The notes under the pieces were generated by a model that was not told the DNA's origin, made no database searches, and saw nothing but the letters and a program-made list of their open reading frames with translations. This document shows positions 1 to 4,741 of a DNA stretch of 5,685 bases, in pieces. The stretch is taken from NCBI GenBank assembly GCA_017620315.1, contig JAFZQQ010000440.1, positions 1 through 5,685 on the forward strand, given 5' to 3'. Source of the stretch: Oscillospiraceae bacterium (GTDB taxonomy: Bacteria; Bacillota; Clostridia; Oscillospirales; Oscillospiraceae). The position numbers were made by a program, and so were the translations under genes. The first letter of the stretch is position 1; the number at the start of each line of letters is the position of its first letter.

Positions 1-716
1 CGGCTGCCCGCCTCGCGGGTGATGCTTCTTATTTCGACGACCCCGTCCGTTATTTCCGGAACCTCAAGCTCAAACAGCCGCTTTACAAGGCCCGGGTGCG
101 TGCGCGAGATCATCACCTGCGGGCCGCGCGTACCGCGGCGCACATCAACAAGATACACCTTGACGTGCTGGCCCTCGGTCAGAGTTTCTCCCTTGACCTG
201 CTCGGTCTGGGGAAGAACGGCGTCCGTCGCCTCGGTGCCCGCGCCGATGCGTATGGTGGCGTTTCCGTTGTGCGGATCGATGCGCTGAACGACGCCGGTA
301 AGTATCTCGTGCGTCTTGGAGTTGTACTCCTCGTAGACCATGCCGGTTTCCGCCTCGCGCAGACCCTGAATGATGACCTGCTTTCCGTTGCCGGCGGCGA
401 TACGCCCAAACTCCACGTTGTCCACCGGAAGATTGACGATGTCGCCCACGGCATACTTTGCCGAGATCGCCTTTGCATCCTCCTCGGAGATCTGAGCGCC
501 GGGATTTTCGACCTCCTCGACGACCTCCTTCTGGACGTACATCTTCAGCTCGCGCTTTGCCTCATTGACGTCGACCTTGACATTCTCCACGTCCGGATGG
601 TCCTTCTTGTAGGCGGTCGTCAGCGCCTGAACGATCTTGTCGAGCATAAAATCCTTTGATATGCCGCGCTCCTTCTCGAGCATTGCCAGCGCCACGAAAA
701 TATCATCGCATTTCAT
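1..716 (-). CDS. nusA: Transcription termination/antitermination factor NusA (N-terminal 238 residues, 3' end outside window)
   Basis: NusA binds RNA polymerase and nascent RNA, and controls pausing, intrinsic termination and antitermination. The frame is open from an ATG at 716 to the window edge, giving 238 complete codons. Residues 1-125 match the polymerase-binding N-terminal domain, starting MKCDDIFVALAMLEKERGIS. Residues about 135-200 form the S1 domain (LTGVVQRIDPHNGNATIRIG). The junction into the first KH domain shows the near-invariant ISRTHPGLVKRLFELEVPEI (203-222), then DGVVEIRSITREAGS. The KH domains and any C-terminal part lie beyond base 1. The start is supported by GGAGG at 730-726, nine bases upstream. 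It lies 104 bp after rimP, as in the conserved rimP-nusA-infB operon. That gap is longer than usual and rich in hairpins (see separate entries). The family assignment is very secure. Confidence 0.97.
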   Translation of the reverse strand, partial: MKCDDIFVALAMLEKERGISKDFMLDKIVQALTTAYKKDHPDVENVKVDVNEAKRELKMYVQKEVVEEVENPGAQISEEDAKAISAKYAVGDIVNLPVDNVEFGRIAAGNGKQVIIQGLREAETGMVYEEYNSKTHEILTGVVQRIDPHNGNATIRIGAGTEATDAVLPQTEQVKGETLTEGQHVKVYLVDVRRGTRGPQVMISRTHPGLVKRLFELEVPEITDGVVEIRSITREAGS

Positions 717-730
717 ATTGCCTTTCCTCC

Positions 731-747
731 ATGCGCGTCCCGCGCAT
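731..747 (-). promoter_or_regulatory. Small hairpin abutting the nusA Shine-Dalgarno
   Basis: A perfect 7-bp inverted repeat, ATGCGCG/CGCGCAT, with a 3-nt loop. On the transcript its 3' arm ends one base before the GGAGG of nusA (730-726). The 3' arm carries an ATG (732-730) opening a 9-codon out-of-frame ORF that ends just inside nusA. The hairpin could insulate or tune nusA translation, or be a stability element. The structure is seen; the role is inferred. Confidence 0.5.
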
Positions 748-774
748 ATATATTTTATACGATCGATTGCTGTT

Positions 775-802
775 GTATAATAGCCGCCTGCGGCTATTAT
801 AC
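775..802. repeat. Perfect 13-bp palindrome in the rimP-nusA gap
   Basis: The arms at 775-787 and 790-802 are perfect inverted repeats (GTATAATAGCCGC and its complement) separated by 2 nt. Each arm contains TATAAT, so a consensus -10 hexamer appears on both strands. No U-tract follows on the minus strand, so it is not a standard intrinsic terminator. A -35 at the right distance upstream on the minus strand is poor. It may be an RNA processing or stability hairpin, a protein-binding site, or a small dispersed palindromic element. The symmetry is directly visible; the function is unknown. Confidence 0.75.
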
Positions 803-820
803 CGAGATCATGATTTATAA

Positions 821-1276
821 TCAGAATTCCACTCTCAGCCGCACAAGCGCGATCTCGTCCTTCTCAAAGCGCAGCGTGTTATCGCCGACCCTGACGGTCA
901 CGGCGCCGTCCTCATAGCCCTCGAGCGTACCGGCGAATTCCTTGCGCCCGTCCCGCGGCTTGTAGGTCTTTAGCGTGATCGGAGAACCCATAAACTTCTC
1001 GAAGTCTCCCGGCCTCTTGAGCGCCCTTTCGGCGCCTGCGGAGCCGACCTCGAAGATATAGCTGGACTCAATGGGGTCGACCTCGTCAAGGATATCGCTC
1101 ACGCGGCGCGAGATCGCCTCGCAGTCGAGAATATCGACTCCGCCGTCCTTGTCGATATAAAGGCGCAGATACCACTGCCCCGCCTCGCGGACGTACTCCA
1201 CATCCCAAAGCGTGCAGCCGTTCTCCAGAACAACGGGCTCCGCGAGCTCCCGGACGATATCAGTAACCTTCTTCAT
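821..1276 (-). CDS. rimP: Ribosome maturation factor RimP (YlxS)
   Basis: RimP assists late maturation of the 30S ribosomal subunit in the cytoplasm. The protein is 151 residues, normal for the family. Residues 1-82 form the N-terminal alpha/beta domain, with the typical run of a Leu-Arg-Leu strand (37-39), IDKDGGVDILDCEAISR, and LDEVDPIESSYIFEVGSAGA (63-82). Residues 84-151 form the SH3-like C-terminal domain, opening with RALKRPGDFEKFMG. An in-frame ATG 21 codons upstream (1339) was not used. The start at 1276 has GAGG about five bases upstream and gives the family-typical MKKVTDIVRELAEPVV, while the extra 21 residues would fall in the structured leader. It is the first gene after the sigma-A promoter at 1501-1473 and precedes nusA, the conserved order. 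No anomalies are seen. Confidence 0.95.
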   Translation of the reverse strand: MKKVTDIVRELAEPVVLENGCTLWDVEYVREAGQWYLRLYIDKDGGVDILDCEAISRRVSDILDEVDPIESSYIFEVGSAGAERALKRPGDFEKFMGSPITLKTYKPRDGRKEFAGTLEGYEDGAVTVRVGDNTLRFEKDEIALVRLRVEF

Positions 1277-1350
1277 AAGCACCTCAAGCAAACATAAAAA
1301 GGGAGCGCGGACTCTTTGCTGTGCCAAAATTACGCACAATCCCGTTCTTC

Positions 1351-1365
1351 CAAATCGAAGATTTG
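1351..1365 (-). promoter_or_regulatory. Minor leader hairpin upstream of rimP
   Basis: A 6-bp inverted repeat CAAATC/GATTTG with a TTC loop, lying in the rimP 5' leader. It is one of three short hairpins in this leader whose loop region reads CTTCG. It is weak on its own and is listed because it belongs to the structured leader. Confidence 0.35.
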
Positions 1366-1380
1366 CTTTTTTGATCTGTT

Positions 1381-1437
1381 CCGCGCGAAGCGCGGCTCTT
1401 TCTTTTGGAAAATTTCTAATTTTCCAAAAGAAAGAGC
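1381..1437 (-). promoter_or_regulatory. Adjoining leader hairpins: 20-bp perfect stem plus GC-rich 6-bp stem
   Basis: On the rimP transcript, bases 1437-1418 pair perfectly with 1414-1395 (20 bp, 3-nt loop). Immediately after, CCGCGC (1395-1390) pairs with GCGCGG (1386-1381) around a 3-nt loop. The stems share base 1395, so they could stack coaxially. The long stem is incompatible with the UUCG hairpin at 1457-1430, because both use 1437-1430. Such perfect long stems are also typical of dispersed palindromic repeats in clostridial genomes, so this may be a mobile or REP-like element rather than a dedicated regulator. The pairing is seen; the role is inferred. Confidence 0.7.
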
Positions 1438-1457
1438 GGACCGAAGTCCACTCTTTC
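1426..1457 (-). terminator. UUCG-capped terminator-like hairpin just after the rimP promoter
   Basis: Bases 1457-1446 pair with 1441-1430 (12 bp including one G-U) around the very stable C(UUCG)G tetraloop. The U-rich CTTTCTTTT run forms the end of the 3' arm and the bases after it. It begins about 10 nt after the predicted transcription start. It could be an early attenuator of rimP-nusA, or could terminate read-through from the upstream sigma operon, which has no other visible terminator. The U-tract is short and followed by GG, so termination efficiency is uncertain. Confidence 0.45.
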
Positions 1458-1472
1458 CTAAGCTACGGCGAT

Positions 1473-1501
1473 ACTATACCATAGTTATATGCGGATTGCA
1501 A
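1473..1501 (-). promoter_or_regulatory. Sigma-A promoter of rimP-nusA
   Basis: On the minus strand, TTGCAA (1501-1496) is followed after exactly 17 bp by TATAGT (1478-1473). A TG one base ahead of the -10 (TGGTATAGT) makes it an extended -10 promoter. Transcription would start near 1466, giving a leader of about 190 nt before rimP. Four of six bases match the -35 consensus and five of six the -10 consensus. This is the best promoter-like sequence in the window. Confidence 0.75.
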
Positions 1502-1527
1502 GCTTTTTTTGCGGATTTATGCGGATT
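1490..1527. repeat. Three phased direct repeats TGCGGATT over the rimP promoter
   Basis: Identical 8-mers TGCGGATT (plus strand) occur at 1490-1497, 1510-1517 and 1520-1527. The steps are 20 and 10 bp, so all three would lie on about the same face of the helix. The first copy overlaps the -35 hexamer (1496-1501) and the other two lie just upstream. The arrangement resembles an operator or activator array. No cognate regulator can be named. Confidence 0.55.
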
Positions 1528-1550
1528 TTTCCAAATCAACGTCCCTTCAT

Positions 1551-2765
1551 TCACAACACATAGCGATCCGCGTTGACAAATATGGTGGCCGCAGGGTCCA
1601 TCGGCGGCGTCTTCTCCTCTTTGCTCTCGTCGCCCTTGCCGATGCCGCCCACGTTGACGCTTACGGCGGCGACGGCGCTCTCCTGCTCTTCGGCACACTC
1701 GACCATGCCGACGTTTTCGAGCGCGAGCTTTTCAAGGATGGCTTCGGTGGTCAAATCCCCGGCAATGACGACCGTTCCCGCGTTGACGATCTTGACGCCG
1801 TCCGGCGAAGCGCCCATCAGCGCCGCGTCGACGCGCGCCTTTTCCACGTTCTCGATACACCTACCCTTGGTGATCTCCAGCTCATCGTACTCGGCGTCGA
1901 ATCCGGCGAGCGCCGCCTCCTGCCGCTCGGTAACGGTGAGCGTACCCCTGACGATCAGCCGCTCAAGCTTTGCAAAGATCGCGCCGTCACGGTCCTTTTT
2001 ATCGACGGATGCTCCGCCGTAGACGAACAGATTTTCGCCGTGCTTGCGGACCAGTGCCTCGCTGAGCTCCGCGCCGTAGCCAAGGAGCGTCATGCCGCGC
2101 GGCACGACGACACACTCCGCCTGCTCGTCAAAGAGCGGCGCCGCCGTCTCGACCAGCTCCTCCGGCACAATGAAGCGATTGCAGGCAAAGCGCACGTTTT
2201 TCTTCGCCAGCGCCGTGACGTCGACGGAAGCGCTCTTGAATGTGATGCATCGGGCGTAGTAGCGTGTGTCCGCCTTCGCGCGAACGGGAAAGAACTCGTC
2301 CAGCGTAAAATTGCGCTTGAGCAGGATGCAGTCGTCGGGATAGATCTGGGCGGCGCCGTTGATGTTCATTGTGCCGAGGCAGCCCGCCAGACTTTCGGGA
2401 CATTCGACCACACCGTTGATGGTGATGGAATCAAAACGCCTGAGCGCATCGCCGGCGCCGGGATGGATGCGCAGCGCGCCGCTTACGGTCAGGATCACGT
2501 GCTCGCTCACGGGAGTGGAGGCCGTAATCTCCGCGCTTCCGTTGATCGTGCGGATCTCCGGCATCGGCGCGCCCTCCGGCAGCTCGATGGTCTTGTCGTG
2601 GTTGAGTGTGACCGGAAGACGCGCGAGGATGGACTTGCTCGCCTCGCTCACAATCACTATGTCGGCGTTCGCGACGATCTGCTCGTAATGCGCGTAATCC
2701 TCCTCCTTCATGCTGCGCGTATCCAGCACGTCGCAGTTTATCACCAGATTCTTCTTTTCAGACAT
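1551..2765 (-). CDS. Uncharacterised soluble protein with beta-solenoid-like repeats, sigma-factor operon
   Basis: I do not recognise this 404-residue protein as a named family. It has no signal peptide or membrane segment, so it is probably cytoplasmic. A recurring motif (T/N)(I/V)(N/S)Gxxx(I/C) appears at residues 73-80, 93-100, 115-122 and 134-141, spaced 19-22. Related strand-like segments follow: LERLIVRGTLTVTE (267-280), DELEITKGRCIENV and VKIVNAGTVVIAGDL (324-338). This looks like a repeat-built beta-solenoid, loosely reminiscent of bactofilin-type repeats, but homology is not claimed. A charged linker (378-390) precedes a short C-terminal strand. AGGGAGGGG lies just before ATG 2765. 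The start overlaps the end of the 54-codon ORF by 25 bp, and the gene follows the sigma factor, so co-transcription is likely. A role in sensing for, or output of, that sigma factor is a guess from context only. The stop is at 1553-1551. Confidence 0.85.
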   Translation of the reverse strand: MSEKKNLVINCDVLDTRSMKEEDYAHYEQIVANADIVIVSEASKSILARLPVTLNHDKTIELPEGAPMPEIRTINGSAEITASTPVSEHVILTVSGALRIHPGAGDALRRFDSITINGVVECPESLAGCLGTMNINGAAQIYPDDCILLKRNFTLDEFFPVRAKADTRYYARCITFKSASVDVTALAKKNVRFACNRFIVPEELVETAAPLFDEQAECVVVPRGMTLLGYGAELSEALVRKHGENLFVYGGASVDKKDRDGAIFAKLERLIVRGTLTVTERQEAALAGFDAEYDELEITKGRCIENVEKARVDAALMGASPDGVKIVNAGTVVIAGDLTTEAILEKLALENVGMVECAEEQESAVAAVSVNVGGIGKGDESKEEKTPPMDPAATIFVNADRYVL

Positions 2766-2905
2766 ATCCTGCCCCTCCCTCTGTTTTTATCCGTCTTGTT
2801 TTCTCCGATGCGCTCCGGCGTATACTCCGTCCGATAGCGCCTCCACCACTCCGAAAGTCTCGCGTCCGCGAGCTCCCGCGAAATGTGTTCCGCTCCAAGC
2901 ATCAT
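2741..2905 (-). CDS. Small 54-residue ORF translationally coupled to the sigma factor
   Basis: This short ORF starts at ATG 2905, whose ATGA overlaps the sigma-factor stop (2904-2902), the classic arrangement for translational coupling. AAGGAGG (2918-2912) sits six bases before the start, a near-perfect Shine-Dalgarno embedded in the sigma gene's last codons. The product begins MMLGAEHISRELADARLSEW and is rich in charge: an N-terminal helix-like half with a Trp-Trp-Arg-Arg run, and a strongly basic C-terminal half (about 40-54). It ends 25 bp inside the next gene in another frame. No membrane segment or zinc-finger motif is seen, so it does not look like a standard ZAS or membrane anti-sigma factor. 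It could be a small sigma partner or a coupling leader peptide. Function unknown; the translation signals are the main support. Confidence 0.55.
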   Translation of the reverse strand: MMLGAEHISRELADARLSEWWRRYRTEYTPERIGENKTDKNRGRGRICLKRRIW

Positions 2906-3372
2906 TCTGTTCCTCCTTGTTCAAGCGTTGTTTTAAGCCTGTTTCTCGCCCTTGAGAGCCTGGCGCGCACCGTACCCGGCGGCAGGCCGAGCCGTTCGCC
3001 GAGCTGCGAGGCGTTGTAGCCGCCAAGGTAGCGCAGCGTAAAAAGCTCGCGCTCCTCCGGCTCCAACGAATCGAGCGTCTCGCGCCACTCTATCGCGGCA
3101 TACTCCTCGCTCTCGTGCGCCTCCTCCGGCGGAGCATCGGTCAGCGCCTCGAATCTTCCGTGCCGCACGCGGTCAATAAACAGGTTTTTGACTGTGCGGT
3201 ACAGCCACGCGCGGCGCCGCGGTTCGTCGAGCACGGTCAAAAGCGCCACGTTCTCCAATGCTCGCAAAAACGCCTCCTGCACCAGATCCTCGGCACTGTG
3301 CCGGTCGTCAGTCATGGTCTCGCACCACTGTACCAGCTCGCCGCGGTACTGCGCATAAAGCGCGTCGATCAT
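2902..3372 (-). CDS. ECF-type RNA polymerase sigma factor (sigma-70 family)
   Basis: A 156-residue group 4 (ECF-like) sigma factor that would redirect RNA polymerase to a small regulon. Residues about 3-72 are region 2: ALYAQYRGELVQWCETMTDD, then HSAEDLVQEAFLRALENV, the usual core-binding helix, and RRAWLYRTVKNLFIDRVRHGR, the -10-recognition helix. A short acidic linker (about 78-92) leads to region 4 (96-150), DSLEPEERELFTLRYLGGYN, with a helix-turn-helix ending in GTVRARLSRARNRLK. There is no region 1 or 3. The start at 3372 is chosen because AGGAGG (3385-3380) lies seven bases upstream; an earlier in-frame ATG at 3429 would extend over the promoter. A candidate ECF promoter lies just upstream (3428-3402), suggesting autoregulation. 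The stop overlaps the next small ORF (ATGA). No conventional anti-sigma gene is visible. Confidence 0.93.
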   Translation of the reverse strand: MIDALYAQYRGELVQWCETMTDDRHSAEDLVQEAFLRALENVALLTVLDEPRRRAWLYRTVKNLFIDRVRHGRFEALTDAPPEEAHESEEYAAIEWRETLDSLEPEERELFTLRYLGGYNASQLGERLGLPPGTVRARLSRARNRLKTTLEQGGTE

Positions 3373-3401
3373 CGCTCCGCCTCCTCTCTCTACACCCCTA
3401 T

Positions 3402-3428
3402 AACGTATGGGCGCGGCAAAGTGTTGCA
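3402..3428 (-). promoter_or_regulatory. Candidate ECF-type autoregulatory promoter of the sigma operon
   Basis: On the minus strand, TGCAAC (3428-3423) is followed after 17 bp by CGTT (3405-3402). This resembles the ECF pattern TGAAAC-N16/17-CGTA/CGTC. A start near 3395 would give a short leader carrying the AGGAGG at 3385-3380. No good sigma-A pair was found in the same stretch. The motif is short, so chance occurrence is possible. Confidence 0.4.
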
Positions 3429-3436
3429 TCTATTCG

Positions 3437-3490
3437 AAAAAAATGGGACAGCAAAAAACGAAAAGCGTCTTTCCGTTTTTACTGCCCCAT
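3437..3490 (-). terminator. Strong intrinsic terminator after the Gate-domain gene
   Basis: On the transcript, 3490-3469 pairs with 3465-3443 in a stem of about 22 bp, with one bulge, a few G-U pairs and a 3-nt loop. It starts with ATGGGGCAG and ends in CTGTCCCAT, followed by a run of seven T at 3443-3437. It starts 19 bp after the stop codon of the 399-residue permease gene. It separates the surface-protein/permease unit from the sigma operon. Confidence 0.88.
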
Positions 3491-3509
3491 AATAGTCAAA
3501 ACATTGCCA

Positions 3510-4709
3510 TCACAGGAAAACGCACAGCAGGTTCGCGGCGATGCCTGCGGCAATGCCGCCGAGCGTGTGGCAGGCGATCGCCTTGCCGGTCAGCTCGCGA
3601 TAGTGCAGGCTGTCCATCATCGCGACGTGGGTGCTCAGGTAACCGCTCCAGCACATGCACATGGCGGTGAACACCGCAATGTCGTGCGTGTTGATCGTAC
3701 CCTCGCGCAGCATATCGGGAACAAGGCCGATGGCGGCGCCGGCAGCGCCGAGCGCGGTGATGGGCACGGCGATCGCCTCGGGCGACTGGAACCCGAAAAG
3801 CGGCTTGAGGATAAACTCGATTTTTTCGCCGATCCACGGCAGAAGCGCAATGCCCTCATACGCGGCGCCGGTATACGCTCCGCCCGCGCCGGGCCCTTTC
3901 GAGAGCATCATCACGACCGAGCAGATGATCAGAACGCCCGGAATGATCGCGAGTCCCATGTCGACGCCGGTCTGCCCGCCCTCAAGCGCGGCGGCGAGAA
4001 AACGCGAGGCGGCGTTGCCCGAGCGCACGACGCGGCGATCCTCGCCTATGCCGCCGGTCTTGCCGGCCCGATCCTCCACGGCGTCAACGTCCTTGCCGAA
4101 CTGTCTTGCTGTGAAGATGAGCATCAGCCTCGTGCTGACGATGCTGCCGATGATCGCGCCGAGGTTGCCGAAGAGCACCGCCTTGAAGCAGTTGAGCCCG
4201 CTGACGGCGCCTGCGCCGATCATAAAGGTGGAGATGATGAGTCCCATGCCGAACGCGGTGCCGATATTCGTCAGCGCCGGAACCTGATACTTTTTAAAAT
4301 AGCGCAGGAAATTTTTGTCGTCGGCAAGCGTCAGGATCGCCGGATTGTCCGAAAGATACGTCGCCAGCACGCCGACGATACTCGCGCCGGGCAGTCCGTA
4401 TACCGGCTTCATCAGCGGCGAGAGCAGCTTGTTGATCGCAGACACCACTCCGAACTCGGTCAAAAGCGCTGAGAGCGCTCCGGCAAGCACCGCGATCGCC
4501 ATAATGTAGAACACCGTGCCGATCAGCAGCTCATACGCGGTATTCATCAGCGTGTTGAGCATGTTCGTCACGCCCATTTTCGCGCCTATCGCGCCGAAAG
4601 CGCCGACAAGCAGCACCAGGAATATCAGAGTCTCCCAACTCAGCGCCTTTTTTGTGCAGACCTCCGGAGGGGCCTGCTCTTCGGTTTGTCCGGTCATTTC
4701 CTCCTGCAT
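3510..4709 (-). CDS. Gate-domain (nucleoside recognition) integral membrane protein
   Basis: A 399-residue polytopic membrane protein of the nucleoside-recognition/Gate superfamily, which includes SpmA/SpmB- and YjiH-like proteins; the substrate cannot be read from sequence. After a hydrophilic N-terminus (1-22), hydrophobic segments lie at about 27-45, 58-84, 106-118, 148-170, 176-199, 250-270, 312-330, 343-360 and 378-398. The first Gate-like half includes the conserved-looking YLSDNPAILTLADDKNFLRY (118-137) and ALTNIGTAFGMGLIISTFMIG. A charged loop (204-232) separates it from a second half with SGYLSTHVAMMDSLHYRELTG (355-375). GGAG lies seven bases before ATG 4709. A second ATG four codons later has AGGAGG only two bases away, too close to be favoured. 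Only 32 bp separate it from the upstream surface-protein gene, so co-transcription is likely. A strong terminator follows. The superfamily call is good; transport specificity is unknown. Confidence 0.8.
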   Translation of the reverse strand: MQEEMTGQTEEQAPPEVCTKKALSWETLIFLVLLVGAFGAIGAKMGVTNMLNTLMNTAYELLIGTVFYIMAIAVLAGALSALLTEFGVVSAINKLLSPLMKPVYGLPGASIVGVLATYLSDNPAILTLADDKNFLRYFKKYQVPALTNIGTAFGMGLIISTFMIGAGAVSGLNCFKAVLFGNLGAIIGSIVSTRLMLIFTARQFGKDVDAVEDRAGKTGGIGEDRRVVRSGNAASRFLAAALEGGQTGVDMGLAIIPGVLIICSVVMMLSKGPGAGGAYTGAAYEGIALLPWIGEKIEFILKPLFGFQSPEAIAVPITALGAAGAAIGLVPDMLREGTINTHDIAVFTAMCMCWSGYLSTHVAMMDSLHYRELTGKAIACHTLGGIAAGIAANLLCVFL

Positions 4710-4741
4710 TTTCTGACTCCTTTTGTATTATTTTTTTCCGT

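Noticed and set aside
1277..1339. N-terminal 21-residue extension of RimP from an upstream ATG
   Set aside because: It has no Shine-Dalgarno and encodes sequence atypical of RimP. It falls in the structured leader, while the ATG at 1276 has GAGG and a family-typical N-terminus.
1296..1343. GGGA...TCCC plus TTTTT as a terminator just before rimP
   Set aside because: The outer stem is only 4 bp, around a large asymmetric loop, so it is too weak alone. It is mentioned only as part of the alternative leader pairing.
1501..1514. GCAA...TTGC dyad with a T run as terminator of the sigma operon
   Set aside because: The stem is only 4 bp and the T run is in the loop, so it does not fit an intrinsic terminator.
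1509..2837. 442-codon plus-strand ORF opposite the solenoid-protein gene
   Set aside because: It is an antisense shadow in GC-rich coding DNA. Its product is rich in His, Arg and Asp without domain structure, I saw no good ribosome binding site, and it spans the minus-strand 54-codon and 404-codon genes, which have strong start signals.
2787..3026. 79-codon minus-strand ORF covering the gap after the sigma factor
   Set aside because: It starts deep inside the sigma gene in another frame, without a ribosome binding site. The frame beginning at 2905, with ATGA overlap and AAGGAGG, is the better candidate.
3258..4472. 404-codon plus-strand ORF opposite the Gate-domain gene
   Set aside because: It runs through the sigma gene start, its promoter and the intrinsic terminator, and its product is low-complexity Arg/His/Asp. 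The minus strand encodes clear membrane and sigma domains.
4710..4741. TAATAC-like -10 before the Gate-domain gene
   Set aside because: It lies only a few bases from the ribosome binding site and has no -35 at a suitable distance, so I do not call a promoter there.
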